Shown here one piece after another: positions 34,879 through 44,056 of a stretch of DNA of 52,558 nucleotides; the stretch's first letter is position 1; every line of letters begins with the position of its first letter. Position numbers and translations under genes: made by a program. The stretch is taken from assembly GCF_000421165.1 (NCBI RefSeq), contig NZ_ATWI01000008.1, positions 992,605 to 1,045,162 of the forward strand. The letters are read 5' to 3'. This stretch comes from Marinobacter daepoensis DSM 16072 (GTDB taxonomy: Bacteria > Pseudomonadota > Gammaproteobacteria > Pseudomonadales > Oleiphilaceae). Below the pieces are notes generated by a model. That model had not been told where the DNA came from. It worked only from the letters and a program-made list of their open reading frames with translations, and did no database searches.

Positions 34879-36336
34879 TTAGCCCTGGAGTAGCTGCAAT
34901 ACTTGCTGTGGGCGGGCATTTGCCTGAGCGAGAACAGAGAGGCCAGCCTGTTGCAGAACCTGGGTTCTGGCCAGTTCAGCGGATTCCTTCGCGAAGTCGG
35001 CATCCCGGATTCGGCTATTGGAGGCGGAAAGGTTCTCGGACGTTGTGGCCAGGTTGGCGATAGTGGACTCGAAACGGTTTTGGACGGCACCGAGTTCAGC
35101 GCGGTAGCCGTTGATTTGATCAATGGCGTAGTCGATCGCAATCATAGCCTGGTCTGCACCTTCCGATGTAGAGATGTCTGTATCGTTCAGTGAAACCGTA
35201 TTCGCTGCAGCAGTGTAGGATTCGCTGAAGTTGATATCATCGACTCCAGTGCTATCCAGGTCGGCTGCAATGGTAACGTCGAAATCCGTGCCAAATGTTG
35301 ACGAAAAGATGACTTCTTCATTGGTTTTGTCAAGGTTGGCTTTGACGCCTGTCTCGTTTGAGCGCGCATTGACGGCCCCTACCAGGTCATTAAGAGATCC
35401 TGCGTCCTCTACAGAAAAAGCGACACCGTTAACAGTGAAGTCAAATGTGGCAGTGTTACCGGCTTTGAAGAAGGCATCCAGCCCGCCACCGAGCGCGTTC
35501 ACATTTTGTTTGAATTCTTGTGGTGGAGTGCCACCGTCGGTCAAGTCAAGGTTGACCTTTACATCCTCGCCGGTGGAGTTTGTGATAACAAGCTTGCCGT
35601 TATCTTCGGTGACAGCAATGTTTGTTAAACCATCGGTTGTTAGTTGGCCGTTTATGGCCGTAACAAGACTGGCGAGATCGGTCAGGTCGCCAGAGGTGAC
35701 CGCAAGTGTCGATGATCCAATCGTTACCGTTCCTGCCGCCGTTGCGAAGGCCAGGTCTACGGTTTCGGTTGTGGTGGGAACCGGTTTTGTTGAAGTTACA
35801 AAATCCTGAGTTTTGCCTAACACCGAGCCGAGTTTGCTACCACGAGAGTCGAGCCCGCTGATGCCGATGGTTTCACCTGTGTTCGCGCCTACCTGAAAGG
35901 TTTGAACTCCAAACGTACCATCCAACACCTTCAGGCCATTAAACGACGTTTGGCTCGCAATCCGGTTAATTTCTTCGATCCGCTGCTGAACTTCCTGGTT
36001 CAGGGCCTGCCGATCCGAAATGCTGTTCGTGGCGTTGGCGGACTGAACCGCCAGTTCCCTAATCCGCTGCAAGTTGTTGGTGATTTCATCCATTGCCCCC
36101 TCAGCCGTCTGCGCCAGAGAAATGCCATCGTTCGCGTTCCGCTGTGCCTGATTCAGGCCGGAAATCTGGGATTGGAAGCGTTCCGAGATGGCAAGTCCAG
36201 CGGCATCGTCTTTGGCCGAGTTAATACGCAGGCCAGACGATAAGCGCTCAAGTGCGGTGTTGGCCTGCCCTTGTGAGGCGTTCAGATTACGCTGAGCGTT
36301 CAGCGACGCAATGTTGGTATTGATGACCTGAGGCAT
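34879..36336 (-). CDS. fliC: Flagellin A (sigma-54-type promoter)
   Basis: A 485-residue flagellin. The conserved N-terminal D0/D1 region ([39 protein letters not shown]) and C-terminal region ([39 protein letters not shown]) flank a Thr/Val-rich surface domain (~residues 170-400). It is exported by the flagellar type III system and polymerises into the filament. It is transcribed divergently from a second flagellin with a clearly different centre and a different type of promoter, so the two are not simple duplicates. Confidence 0.95.
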   Translation of the reverse strand: MPQVINTNIASLNAQRNLNASQGQANTALERLSSGLRINSAKDDAAGLAISERFQSQISGLNQAQRNANDGISLAQTAEGAMDEITNNLQRIRELAVQSANATNSISDRQALNQEVQQRIEEINRIASQTSFNGLKVLDGTFGVQTFQVGANTGETIGISGLDSRGSKLGSVLGKTQDFVTSTKPVPTTTETVDLAFATAAGTVTIGSSTLAVTSGDLTDLASLVTAINGQLTTDGLTNIAVTEDNGKLVITNSTGEDVKVNLDLTDGGTPPQEFKQNVNALGGGLDAFFKAGNTATFDFTVNGVAFSVEDAGSLNDLVGAVNARSNETGVKANLDKTNEEVIFSSTFGTDFDVTIAADLDSTGVDDINFSESYTAAANTVSLNDTDISTSEGADQAMIAIDYAIDQINGYRAELGAVQNRFESTIANLATTSENLSASNSRIRDADFAKESAELARTQVLQQAGLSVLAQANARPQQVLQLLQG

Positions 36337-36438
36337 ATCAATTCTCCCTGCTCAGAGGTGCCGGAAGCCTGGTGCCCGATCTTGAAGGGGAACCCTCGCC
36401 GGCGAAAATTCGTTAAATTGCCGTTTTGCTGTGTACCA

Positions 36439-36454
36439 AGCGAAGGGTGTGCCA
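36439..36454 (-). promoter_or_regulatory. Sigma-54-type promoter of flagellin A
   Basis: Minus strand reads TGGCACACCCTTCGCT, matching TGGCACG-N4-TTGCW at the GG (-24) and GC (-12) positions and spacing. It is 103 bases upstream of the flagellin A start, leaving a long leader. No sigma-28 match was found on this strand. Confidence 0.75.
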
Positions 36455-36674
36455 GTTTCTATTTGTTGGCGGTATTGCACTGTTTTTATTGTTGAATTGT
36501 CTTTGTATTCTGGATGTATGGGAAAGGGGGTGCTGGAAATTTGACTCGGAGAAAGGAAAGGGGTTGCCGCTTTCAGCGAGCTTGCTGAGATGTCTTTATC
36601 CGGACGAGAGACTCTTGAGGTGGCCTGCAATCTGCGCGTTTTACATTCCTTTACAAAATCTCGGATATTTTTCC

Positions 36675-36701
36675 TAAAGCAACCGGGTGGCGTGCCGTTA
36701 A
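36675..36701 (+). promoter_or_regulatory. Sigma-28 (FliA) promoter of flagellin B
   Basis: TAAAG (36675-36679), 14 bases, then GCCGTTAA (36694-36701). Compared with TAAAGTTT-N11-GCCGATAA this keeps the spacing and differs by one base in the -10 element. It is 88 bases upstream of the flagellin B start. Confidence 0.85.
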
Positions 36702-36789
36702 GTGGAGTAACAGGGCGGCGCTCCCAACTCAGAACTCGGGCGCCAAACCTTTTCCATGAAATAACGACATCGGTCGAAGGAGAAGCATT

Positions 36790-38238
36790 ATGGCTCTCGG
36801 TATTAACACTAACGTTGCATCCCTTAACGCCCAGAACCAGTTGAGCAAGTCTCAGGGCATGAATGACCAGGCGCTGCAGCGCTTGTCTTCTGGTCTTCGT
36901 ATTAACTCGGCCAAAGACGATGCCGCTGGTCTGGCAATTTCTACTCGCTTCCAGTCTCAAATTTCCGGCTTGAATGTCGCGACACGAAACGCGAATGACG
37001 GGATCTCCTTGGCCCAGACTGCAGAAGGGGCGTTGAACGAGATTACCAATAACCTGCAGCGGATTCGTGAGCTGGCGGTTCAGTCCGCTAACGCCACCAA
37101 CAGTGCGTCCGATCGCCAAGCGTTGAATGACGAAGTGCAGCAGCGGATTGCCGAGATTGACCGGATTTCGTCGCAAACAGCGTTCAACGGCCTTAAAGTT
37201 CTGGATGGTACTTTTGGCCAACAAAACTTCCAGGTAGGTGCTAACGCCGGCGAAACAATCGGCATTAACTTGAGCCAAGGTGCCAAGGCGGATCAGATTG
37301 GATCAATCGCTTCCAGAGAGTTGCAGGCTACAGGAACGGCCCTGACCGGAGATTTGGAAATAACTGTTGGGCAGGGCGAGACTGTGACCGTCGGAGCTTC
37401 TTCTGACGGTTCGGCGAAGTCAGTGGTTGAGGCGATTAACAAGGCTTCTGTGCAAGGTTTGACTGCAACAGCGACGAACGAGCAGACCTTGACCTTTGGC
37501 GCTATCGCTGGAGATGGGGATGACTCCTATGTTCTTGAAATAAACGGAGAGACCGTTGTGTCAGTGTCTGATTTGTCTTCAGGTATTGATGCAGATGCGT
37601 TGATCGCGGATGTTAACCAAGAGTCTGCAGCGACAGGCGTTGTCGCTAGCAAAAACAAGGATGGGGATGTTGTATTTACCGCGGCAGATGGACGTAACAT
37701 CGAAGTAACACAAACGTTAACTGATGGTGGTTCAGGAACGGCGGCTTCCGGTGGTATTACTGCAATGGTCAACGGCTCAACTAGCACTGCGGTTGATAGT
37801 GCAGGCACTGCGGCTACAGCAATCGGTCAGGTAACATTGGAAGCGCTTGAGTCTATCGAAGTGGGTGGTGCAACTGATGCTGCTCAGCTTGGTAGCCCGG
37901 GGGTTATAGCGGTTGATCTGAATAGCACGATTGCTGATGTGAAGATCGATACCGTTGAAAATGCAAATTCGGCGATTAAATCTGTGGACTCGGCTCTCAA
38001 CAGTATTAATGGTCTACGTGGCGAGCTCGGTGCTATCCAAAACCGCTTTGAGTCCACCATCGCCAACCTGGGTACGTCTGTCGAAAACCTCAGCGCCTCC
38101 AACAGCCGTATCCTGGACGCTGACTTTGCGGCAGAAACCGCCAACCTGGCCAAATCCCAGGTGCTGCAGCAGGCCGGTATCTCCGTCCTGGCTCAGGCGA
38201 ACGCCCGTCCGCAACAGGTTCTTTCTCTCCTGCAGTAA
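36790..38238 (+). CDS. fliC: Flagellin B (sigma-28-type promoter)
   Basis: A 482-residue flagellin with N-terminal [19 protein letters not shown] and [20 protein letters not shown] and C-terminal [20 protein letters not shown] and [19 protein letters not shown]. The middle (~residues 170-400) is Gly/Ala/Thr/Asp-rich and differs from flagellin A. GAAGGAGAAGC before the ATG is a strong ribosome site. flaG, fliD and fliS follow on the same strand. The FliA-type promoter makes it a late flagellar gene, expressed after hook completion. Confidence 0.95.
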   Translation: MALGINTNVASLNAQNQLSKSQGMNDQALQRLSSGLRINSAKDDAAGLAISTRFQSQISGLNVATRNANDGISLAQTAEGALNEITNNLQRIRELAVQSANATNSASDRQALNDEVQQRIAEIDRISSQTAFNGLKVLDGTFGQQNFQVGANAGETIGINLSQGAKADQIGSIASRELQATGTALTGDLEITVGQGETVTVGASSDGSAKSVVEAINKASVQGLTATATNEQTLTFGAIAGDGDDSYVLEINGETVVSVSDLSSGIDADALIADVNQESAATGVVASKNKDGDVVFTAADGRNIEVTQTLTDGGSGTAASGGITAMVNGSTSTAVDSAGTAATAIGQVTLEALESIEVGGATDAAQLGSPGVIAVDLNSTIADVKIDTVENANSAIKSVDSALNSINGLRGELGAIQNRFESTIANLGTSVENLSASNSRILDADFAAETANLAKSQVLQQAGISVLAQANARPQQVLSLLQ

Positions 38239-38251
38239 GGGCATGACGGTG

Positions 38252-38275
38252 ACGGCCGGAGCCATCGTGTTCCGG
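38252..38275 (+). terminator. Hairpin after flagellin B
   Basis: Stem GGCCGGA / TCCGGCC with a 10-base loop, 14 bases after the flagellin stop, no T-run. More likely an RNA-stabilising 3' end or partial terminator that lets some transcription reach flaG. Confidence 0.5.
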
Positions 38276-38308
38276 CCATCCGCCGTTTGAGGATAGCGAG
38301 GTAAAGCT

Positions 38309-38743
38309 ATGAATGACGTTAACCTGAACAACCCGAGCCTGAAGCTGGTGAACACCAGTGATCGGGCCCCGGTGAAGGCGCTGTCGTCATCTCAGGCCGA
38401 GGGCCGGAGTGCCCCTGACCTTGCTGCTTCAGCTGCCGGCGTGCGCCAGGTTCCTAGCTCGAATGTTGCTAACGAAACGTCCCAGGCGGATACGCTGAAG
38501 GGGCATAACGAAGCGCAGCGTGAAGAGTTGGACCAGGCGGTTAGCCAGCTGAACGATTTTGTTCAGAACGTGCAGCGGGATTTGCAGTTTGAAGTGGATA
38601 ATGACTTGGGGCAGACGATTGTAAAGGTGGTTGATCAACAAACCCAGGAAGTGATTCGCCAGATTCCCGATGAAGTAGCTTTGAGGTTGGCAGAAAAATT
38701 GCAGCAGGATGAACCGCTGACGTTGTTCAACATTAAAGTGTAA
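38309..38743 (+). CDS. flaG: FlaG family flagellar protein
   Basis: A 144-residue protein. The first ~65 residues are Ser/Ala-rich and low in complexity; the second half is the conserved FlaG domain (QREELDQAVSQLNDFVQNVQ, LGQTIVKVVDQQTQEVIRQI, then PDEVALRLAEKL). In polar-flagellated bacteria FlaG influences filament length. The order fliC-flaG-fliD-fliS is standard in Pseudomonas and Vibrio. It begins 70 bases after flagellin B, probably by read-through of the hairpin there. Confidence 0.92.
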   Translation: MNDVNLNNPSLKLVNTSDRAPVKALSSSQAEGRSAPDLAASAAGVRQVPSSNVANETSQADTLKGHNEAQREELDQAVSQLNDFVQNVQRDLQFEVDNDLGQTIVKVVDQQTQEVIRQIPDEVALRLAEKLQQDEPLTLFNIKV

Positions 38744-38785
38744 AAGCTTGCCGCTTTTGCGCGGATGACAGCAACGGTATTTCAG

Positions 38786-38826
38786 CACCGCCGCACCCGG
38801 GAGGGTTCGGCGGTGTTTGCGGTTTT
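38786..38826 (+). terminator. Terminator after flaG
   Basis: Perfect 8-bp stem CACCGCCG / CGGCGGTG with a 14-base loop, then TTTGCGGTTTT. It separates flaG from the independently promoted fliD. Confidence 0.65.
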
Positions 38827-38888
38827 AGGCGCGGGCTCGTAGGTAGTGCCTGGTTACGATCTGTTACATATTGGCGCTACAATTAAGG

Positions 38889-38915
38889 CAAAGTTTTGCC
38901 GGTTGCGGCCGTTAA
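38889..38915 (+). promoter_or_regulatory. Sigma-28 (FliA) promoter of fliD-fliS
   Basis: CAAAGTTT (38889-38896), exactly 11 bases, then GCCGTTAA (38908-38915): two mismatches to TAAAGTTT-N11-GCCGATAA. Same -10 form as the flagellin B promoter. It lies 44 bases before the fliD start. Confidence 0.85.
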
Positions 38916-38958
38916 CAGATTTATTAAAGGAAAGCGGCCCCCTTGAGGAGGCATGGTT

Positions 38959-40947
38959 ATGGCGGGTATTTCATCATTGGGGATTGGGTCTGGTGTTCTA
39001 ACGTCAGACTTGGTGGATCAGTTGGTTGCGGCAGAGCGCAAACCGGCGGATATCCGTCTAACGCAGAAAACCGAGCGGGCGGAAGCCATGCTGTCAGCCT
39101 ATGGTCGGTTGCGCAGCGCTATTACAGAGCTGCGACTTCCCATGCGCCAGTTAAGTGCCGCCGACAATCTGAAGGTATTTTCTGCCTCTTCTTCCAATGA
39201 AAATATTGGTGTATCCGTCGATAGCGCTACGGCCAGCCGGGGCACGTATAGTCTGGATGTTACCAGCCTGGCGGCGGCACAGGCGCTGGCATCCCGGGAT
39301 GTGTTTGCCGATCGCGACACGGCGCCGGTGGGCGAAGGTAGCCTCACGTTCTCTGTAGGTGACAAAACCACCACCATCACCATTGATAGCAGCAATAATT
39401 CCCTGCAAGGTCTGGCCAATGCCATTAACGATTCCGATGCGGGTGTGTCGGCCGGAGTGATTGATACCGGTAGTGGTTTTCAGTTGGTGTTGTCCGCCGA
39501 TGAAACCGGTACAGCCAATGCCGTTAGCATTACCGCTAATGACAGCGACAACAACAATGAAGATGGTGCCGGGCTTTCCCGCTTTGCTTTTAATGCTGGT
39601 ATGAACACTGGTGCTGGCTTTGAAGAGACCATCGCCGCATCGGATGCGGTGATGAAAATAAACGGGATTGAAGTTATCCGGGCGACCAACAATTTCGAGA
39701 ATGTCATTGATGGCTTGTCTTTTGATATTAAAGAAGTGGGGACCTCATCGGTAAAGGTCACCCAGGATTTCGCAGCGGTTGCGGATCGTGTTCAGGGTTT
39801 TGTGGACAAATACAACGCTTTGCAGTCGACGATCAGTGGCCTGGCGGGTTACAACGCAGAGACTGAAGTGGCTGGGCTGTTGAATGGTGACGGCACGGTT
39901 CGAGCGTTGCAGAGTCAGATGCGACAGATTCTTACCGGAGTGATTCCAGGTTTGGAGAATGCCAGCGTTCGAAGCCTGGCGGATGTTGGGATTTCAACCG
40001 ACCCGAAAACCGGCGCACTGGAGTTTGATCGTGAGGAGTTTGAGGCTCAGCTGAAAAGTAATCCGGATGATGTGACAGCCCTTTTTGCGGAGCAGGGGCG
40101 GACGACGGATGCCCAGGTTGAGTTTGTTCGCAGCGGGTCTGATACTCAACCGGGGAAGTACGACATCAATGTTACCCAGGCGGCCACCCGCGGTGAGCTG
40201 GTAGGCGGCAGCGCCGTGGCCGGTACCGTAACAATTGATTCCAGCAATGATGAGCTGAGTCTCGAGATTAATGGCGCGACTACAATTAATTTGCAGTTGA
40301 CCCAAGGCAGTAACTTGTCGGCTCAGGATCTGGTTGCCGATATTCAGGCCCAGCTCGACAGTAACGCGGCGTTAAGGGCCTCGGGCGACTCCGTACAGGT
40401 TGGTTTGGATAGTAACAACCGGCTGACGTTTACGTCGGGTAAATATGGCTCGGAATCCAGCGTGAGCATCACCTCGGTGGAAGATGGCGCTCAGCTTGGT
40501 TTGGCTGTCGCCGAAGGTGTCGCGGGGCAAGATGTTGCAGGCACGATCAATGGCCGGGTTGCCAAGGGCGACGGTCAGGTATTGTATTTGGGAAGCGATG
40601 CGGGCCCGGCTTCCGGCCTTCAGGTGCGTGTGCTGGGTGATCAGGTTGGTGCCCGTGGTTCGATCAATTTCGTGCAAGGTGTCGGCAAAAGCATGGTTGA
40701 CTTGGTCAACGGTTTCGTAGGCGCCGATGGCAAACTCGAATCCCGTACCGCCAGTCTCAACCGTGAACTGGAGAATATTCAGGAAAGTCAGATTAAGCTT
40801 GAAGAGCGAATAGAGGCGTACCGTAATCGGTTGGTCAAACAGTTTACGGCGGCTGACTCTTTAATCGCCCAGCTTAACAGCACGAGAGATTATGTCAGTC
40901 AGCAATTGGCTGCCCTGGCTCCGCAGAACAACCGGAACAGCAACTGA
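38959..40947 (+). CDS. fliD: Flagellar filament cap protein FliD (HAP2)
   Basis: A 662-residue protein, longer than many FliD proteins. The N-terminus (SSLGIGSGVLTSDLVDQLVA) and C-terminus (LEERIEAYRNRLVKQFTAAD, LIAQLNSTRDYVSQQLA) form the coiled-coil leg domains; the centre is Thr/Asp/Ser-rich. It caps the growing filament and guides flagellin folding. The second ATG (38959) is chosen over ATG 38953 because GAGGAGG at 38945-38951 is then correctly spaced. fliS follows after 36 bases in the same transcript. Confidence 0.93.
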   Translation: MAGISSLGIGSGVLTSDLVDQLVAAERKPADIRLTQKTERAEAMLSAYGRLRSAITELRLPMRQLSAADNLKVFSASSSNENIGVSVDSATASRGTYSLDVTSLAAAQALASRDVFADRDTAPVGEGSLTFSVGDKTTTITIDSSNNSLQGLANAINDSDAGVSAGVIDTGSGFQLVLSADETGTANAVSITANDSDNNNEDGAGLSRFAFNAGMNTGAGFEETIAASDAVMKINGIEVIRATNNFENVIDGLSFDIKEVGTSSVKVTQDFAAVADRVQGFVDKYNALQSTISGLAGYNAETEVAGLLNGDGTVRALQSQMRQILTGVIPGLENASVRSLADVGISTDPKTGALEFDREEFEAQLKSNPDDVTALFAEQGRTTDAQVEFVRSGSDTQPGKYDINVTQAATRGELVGGSAVAGTVTIDSSNDELSLEINGATTINLQLTQGSNLSAQDLVADIQAQLDSNAALRASGDSVQVGLDSNNRLTFTSGKYGSESSVSITSVEDGAQLGLAVAEGVAGQDVAGTINGRVAKGDGQVLYLGSDAGPASGLQVRVLGDQVGARGSINFVQGVGKSMVDLVNGFVGADGKLESRTASLNRELENIQESQIKLEERIEAYRNRLVKQFTAADSLIAQLNSTRDYVSQQLAALAPQNNRNSN

Positions 40948-40983
40948 CCGGCAAGCGCCCGTTAGTGCATCACGAGGTTAATT

Positions 40984-41388
40984 ATGAACGGTTTGCAAGC
41001 TTACCAACGGGTCAACACTCAAACGAGCATCACCGATGCCGATCCGCACAAGTTGATTCAGTTGTTGTACAACGGTGCCATTGAACGCATCAACATGGCC
41101 AAAGCCCGAGTGCAGGCAAAGGATTACGGTGGCAAGGCCCAGTTGCTGAACAAGGCCATAGAGATTATTGGCGGGCTGCGATCTTTTCTGGATTTTGAGA
41201 AGGGCGGTGATTTGGCCGCACGGCTGGAAGCGCTATACGACTATATGGAGCGCACCTTGCTAGAAGCCAGCGCCAGGAATGATCTTGAGAAACTGGATGA
41301 GGTTTTGGAGCTACTCCGTTCCATGAAAGAAGGCTGGGATGGCATCCGTGAGGAAGTTGTTTCACAGCCTTCGCAAACCGCAGGTTAA
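40984..41388 (+). CDS. fliS: Flagellin chaperone FliS
   Basis: A 134-residue helical protein with the FliS N-terminal motif (GLQAYQRVNTQTSITDADPH, KLIQLLYNGAIERI) and the four-helix-bundle core (AQLLNKAIEIIGGLRSFLD). It binds the C-terminus of flagellin in the cytosol to prevent early polymerisation. It shares the fliD transcript and is closed by a terminator. No fliT-like gene follows here, which is noteworthy as fliD-fliS-fliT is a common order. Confidence 0.93.
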   Translation: MNGLQAYQRVNTQTSITDADPHKLIQLLYNGAIERINMAKARVQAKDYGGKAQLLNKAIEIIGGLRSFLDFEKGGDLAARLEALYDYMERTLLEASARNDLEKLDEVLELLRSMKEGWDGIREEVVSQPSQTAG

Positions 41389-41414
41389 CGCTGCGGTTCT
41401 TCTCCCACTGTGTT

Positions 41415-41445
41415 GCCCCTATCTAACTGCCGGGTAGGGGTTTTA
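41415..41445 (+). terminator. Terminator of fliD-fliS
   Basis: CCCCTA (41416-41421) pairs with TAGGGG (41435-41440), followed by TTTTA, 27 bases after the fliS stop. Confidence 0.7.
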
Positions 41446-41523
41446 TAGCCATTCCCCCCGCCATCCCGTACAATAACGACCTTCTTTTCAATACATCCAT
41501 TCTATTCAGTCTGGAGCACACAG

Positions 41524-42735
41524 ATGTCTGATATCAAAAAGGTGGTGCTGGCTTACTCCGGCGGCCTGGATACTTCCGTTATTGTTCGGTGGTTGCAGGA
41601 TACCTACAACTGCGAAGTGGTGACATTCACCGCCGACATTGGTCAGGGCGAGGAAGTTGAGCCGGCGCGTGCCAAGGCGGAAGCGCTGGGCGTAAAGGAA
41701 ATCTACATCGAGGATCTGCGTGAAGAGTTTGTGCGCGATTACGTGTTCCCGATGTTCCGCGCCAACACCGTCTATGAAGGTGAATACCTGCTGGGCACTT
41801 CCATCGCGCGGCCGCTGATTGCCAAGCGTCTGGTGGAAATCGCCAACGAAACCGGTGCCGATGCCATCTCTCACGGCGCGACCGGCAAAGGTAACGACCA
41901 GGTTCGTTTTGAGCTGGGTGCCTACGCGCTGAAGCCGGGCGTCAAAGTAATTGCCCCTTGGCGTGAGTGGGATCTGAACTCACGCGAGAAGCTGCTCAAG
42001 TATTGTGAAGAGCGCAACATCCCGGTAGAAATGAAGAAGGGCAAGAGCCCGTACTCCATGGACGCCAACTTGCTGCACATCTCTTACGAAGGCATGAATC
42101 TGGAAGATCCCTGGGCAGAAGCCGAGGAAGATATGTGGCGTTGGAGTGTGTCTCCGGAAGCCGCTCCGAACGAGCCGACGTATGTTGAGCTGACTTACCG
42201 CAAGGGCGACATTGTGGCCATCGACGGTCAGGACATGAAGCCGCACGTTGTGCTGGAAACGCTGAACAAGCTGGCTGGCGAGAACGGCATCGGCCGTCTG
42301 GATATCGTTGAGAACCGCTACGTGGGCATGAAGTCCCGCGGTTGTTACGAAACCCCGGGCGGTACCATCATGCTGCGTGCCCACCGCGCCATTGAGTCCA
42401 TCACTCTGGATCGCGAAGTGGCTCACCTGAAAGACAGTCTGATGCCGCGCTACGCCGACGTTATCTACAACGGCTACTGGTGGTCGCCGGAGCGCGAAGC
42501 CCTGCAGGCGCTGATCGATAACACCCAGGAGTACGTGAACGGCACCGTTCGCCTGAAACTGTACAAGGGTAACGTCGACGTTGTTGGCCGTAAGTCCGAC
42601 GACTCCCTGTTCGATGAAAAGATCGCTACCTTTGAAGAAGATCAGGGTGCGTACGACCAGAAAGACGCGGAAGGCTTCATTAAGCTGAACGCCCTGCGCC
42701 TTCGGATTGCCGCCGGCAAGGGTCGCAAGCTTTGA
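41524..42735 (+). CDS. argG: Argininosuccinate synthase
   Basis: A 403-residue enzyme with the PP-loop ATP motif [16 protein letters not shown] at residues ~9-24, the [12 protein letters not shown] segment and the [12 protein letters not shown] region of short-type bacterial ArgG. It joins citrulline and aspartate with ATP in arginine synthesis. GGAG precedes the ATG (41513-41516). It is flanked by terminators and TACAAT at 41469-41474 is a possible -10 box, so it seems to be a single-gene unit unrelated to its flagellar neighbour. Codon use is of the highly expressed kind. Confidence 0.97.
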   Translation: MSDIKKVVLAYSGGLDTSVIVRWLQDTYNCEVVTFTADIGQGEEVEPARAKAEALGVKEIYIEDLREEFVRDYVFPMFRANTVYEGEYLLGTSIARPLIAKRLVEIANETGADAISHGATGKGNDQVRFELGAYALKPGVKVIAPWREWDLNSREKLLKYCEERNIPVEMKKGKSPYSMDANLLHISYEGMNLEDPWAEAEEDMWRWSVSPEAAPNEPTYVELTYRKGDIVAIDGQDMKPHVVLETLNKLAGENGIGRLDIVENRYVGMKSRGCYETPGGTIMLRAHRAIESITLDREVAHLKDSLMPRYADVIYNGYWWSPEREALQALIDNTQEYVNGTVRLKLYKGNVDVVGRKSDDSLFDEKIATFEEDQGAYDQKDAEGFIKLNALRLRIAAGKGRKL

Positions 42736-42753
42736 TTGTTTGTTGAAAGCCTG

Positions 42754-42784
42754 AAAACGCCCGGTTTATAACCGGGCGTTTTTG
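42754..42784 (+). terminator. Terminator of argG
   Basis: Perfect 12-bp stem AAAACGCCCGGT / ACCGGGCGTTTT with loop TTATA-type sequence, ending in TTTTTG, 18 bases after argG. Confidence 0.92.
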
Positions 42785-42825
42785 TTTATACTTTCCAGAT
42801 AATTCCAATAACGAATGCCGCTATC

Positions 42826-43839
42826 ATGAACCCGTTGGGTACCGCTTCCGTCGCCGCTTTGCGGCAGTATGTTCGCTATGCCGATGCCAAGAGCATTGCC
42901 GTGGCCCCCATGTTTACGCTGGCCGGGCTGAAACCCGGGATTCTTGATTCTGATGAGGGGCGAATCGAAGGTGAGCAGCTCCAGGCCTTTATTCACGCAC
43001 TGGCGGAGCATACTGACAACCCGGTCTTGGGGCTGGAAACCGGTGATTACGTTCAGCCAGGGTCCTACAGCGTGTTGGGCTATATCACTATGAGCTGCGC
43101 GACTCTCGGGGAGGCCGTCACACGTATTGCCCCGTACGAAAAGCTGGTGGGCGATATGGGCACCACGCGGCTGAAAATGAAGGGGGAGTCTGCGTCGCTG
43201 ATCTGGACCTGCAACTTTACGGATCCTGTCGTTTGGCCGCAGGTCGTGGATAATGTGTTCGCGTCGTGGATCAATTATGCGCGATGGTTGGCAGACAGTG
43301 ATGAGGCTTCGCCTCTTTGTGTGCGGTTATGCCGGGCTTCCCCAGGCGGGGTGCATGAAAAGGCGTATCACGATCGGTGGGGGTGCCCGGTAGAGTTTGG
43401 TTCTGATGAGAACAGCGTGACCTTTTCCCAGTCGTTGCTCGCGACACGCCTGCGCCAGCCTGATCCGTTATTGCGCAAAACTCTGGAAGCTCACGCATTG
43501 TCACAACTGGCGTTGCTGGATACGGACACCGACCTTACCTCTCAGGTAAAGCAAAGCATTCAGAAGCAGTTGGCCGATGGGATTACTCGCCAGGACATGG
43601 TTGCGGAAGATCTGGGAATGACCAGCCGAACACTGCAACGAAAACTGAGCCAGGAAGGGGTGTCATATCAGAAACTGTTGGATGAGGTGCGACAACAGAT
43701 GGCTGAAGACTATCTCCTCAATACAGGGATGGGTATTCCGGATATTGCGTTACGCCTGGGGTACAGTGAGACCACCTCGTTTCATCGAAAGTTCAAGGCG
43801 GCAACGGGACAAACGCCGGGAGACTTCCGAAGGCAATAA
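42826..43839 (+). CDS. AraC-family transcriptional regulator (arabinose-binding-domain type)
   Basis: A 337-residue regulator. Residues ~20-200 fit the AraC_arabinose_bd-type sensory domain seen in regulators of lipid, amino-acid or alkane metabolism (FIHALAEHTDNPVLGLETGD, YSVLGYITMSCATLGEAVTR). Residues ~250-337 carry the two AraC helix-turn-helix motifs (VAEDLGMTSRTLQRKLSQEG and IPDIALRLGYSETTSFHRKF). It stands alone between two terminators, so its target is not evident from context. The inducer is unknown. Confidence 0.88.
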   Translation: MNPLGTASVAALRQYVRYADAKSIAVAPMFTLAGLKPGILDSDEGRIEGEQLQAFIHALAEHTDNPVLGLETGDYVQPGSYSVLGYITMSCATLGEAVTRIAPYEKLVGDMGTTRLKMKGESASLIWTCNFTDPVVWPQVVDNVFASWINYARWLADSDEASPLCVRLCRASPGGVHEKAYHDRWGCPVEFGSDENSVTFSQSLLATRLRQPDPLLRKTLEAHALSQLALLDTDTDLTSQVKQSIQKQLADGITRQDMVAEDLGMTSRTLQRKLSQEGVSYQKLLDEVRQQMAEDYLLNTGMGIPDIALRLGYSETTSFHRKFKAATGQTPGDFRRQ

Positions 43840-43841
43840 AA

Positions 43842-43865
43842 AAGCCAGCTCAACAGAGCTGGCTT
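43842..43865. terminator. Terminator of the AraC-type regulator gene
   Basis: Perfect 9-bp stem AAGCCAGCT / AGCTGGCTT with loop CAACAG, just after the stop codon. Flanking A- and T-rich bases make it usable from both strands. Confidence 0.8.
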
Positions 43866-43934
43866 AAAATAAAATTCGGAAAGAACGAAAGTGCCTGAAA
43901 AATTCGTTAATCCTGTGGAGAGTACCCGGATGGC

Positions 43935-43962
43935 GGCGGAGGTACTACACGGCTCCTCCGCC
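43935..43962. repeat. GC-rich inverted repeat downstream of the receiver gene
   Basis: GGCGGAGG (43935-43942) and CCTCCGCC (43955-43962) form an 8-bp stem with a 12-base loop in the gap between the AraC-type gene and the convergent receiver gene. No T-run on either side. Possible RNA 3' structure. Confidence 0.4.
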
Positions 43963-44056
43963 ATGGGTGGATACTGCTTGATTCCACGGTTCCAGAATAA
44001 ACGGGATCATCTTTGGTGTCTGTTTGTGATGTGTGTCCCAGTGTTACGGATTGTGA

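Larger units (their letters stand above)
36337..36789. other. 453-base divergent regulatory region between two flagellin genes
   Basis: Contains the minus-strand sigma-54-type promoter (36439-36454) and the plus-strand sigma-28-type promoter (36675-36701). The ~220 bases between them hold no gene; an activator site for the sigma-54 promoter would be expected there but I cannot recognise one. Confidence 0.6.

Noticed and set aside
34710..35141. N-terminal extension of the TPR-methyltransferase frame
   Set aside because: It runs through the flagellin A terminator and the flagellin coding end in another frame. The ATG at 34709 has a ribosome site and a promoter upstream.
35231..35809. 192-codon plus-strand frame opposite flagellin A
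   Set aside because: Ser/Val/Thr-rich composition mirrors the complement of the flagellin variable region; no independent signal.
36426..36844. Short frames in the flagellin intergenic region
   Set aside because: They cross both promoters and have no ribosome site or family likeness.
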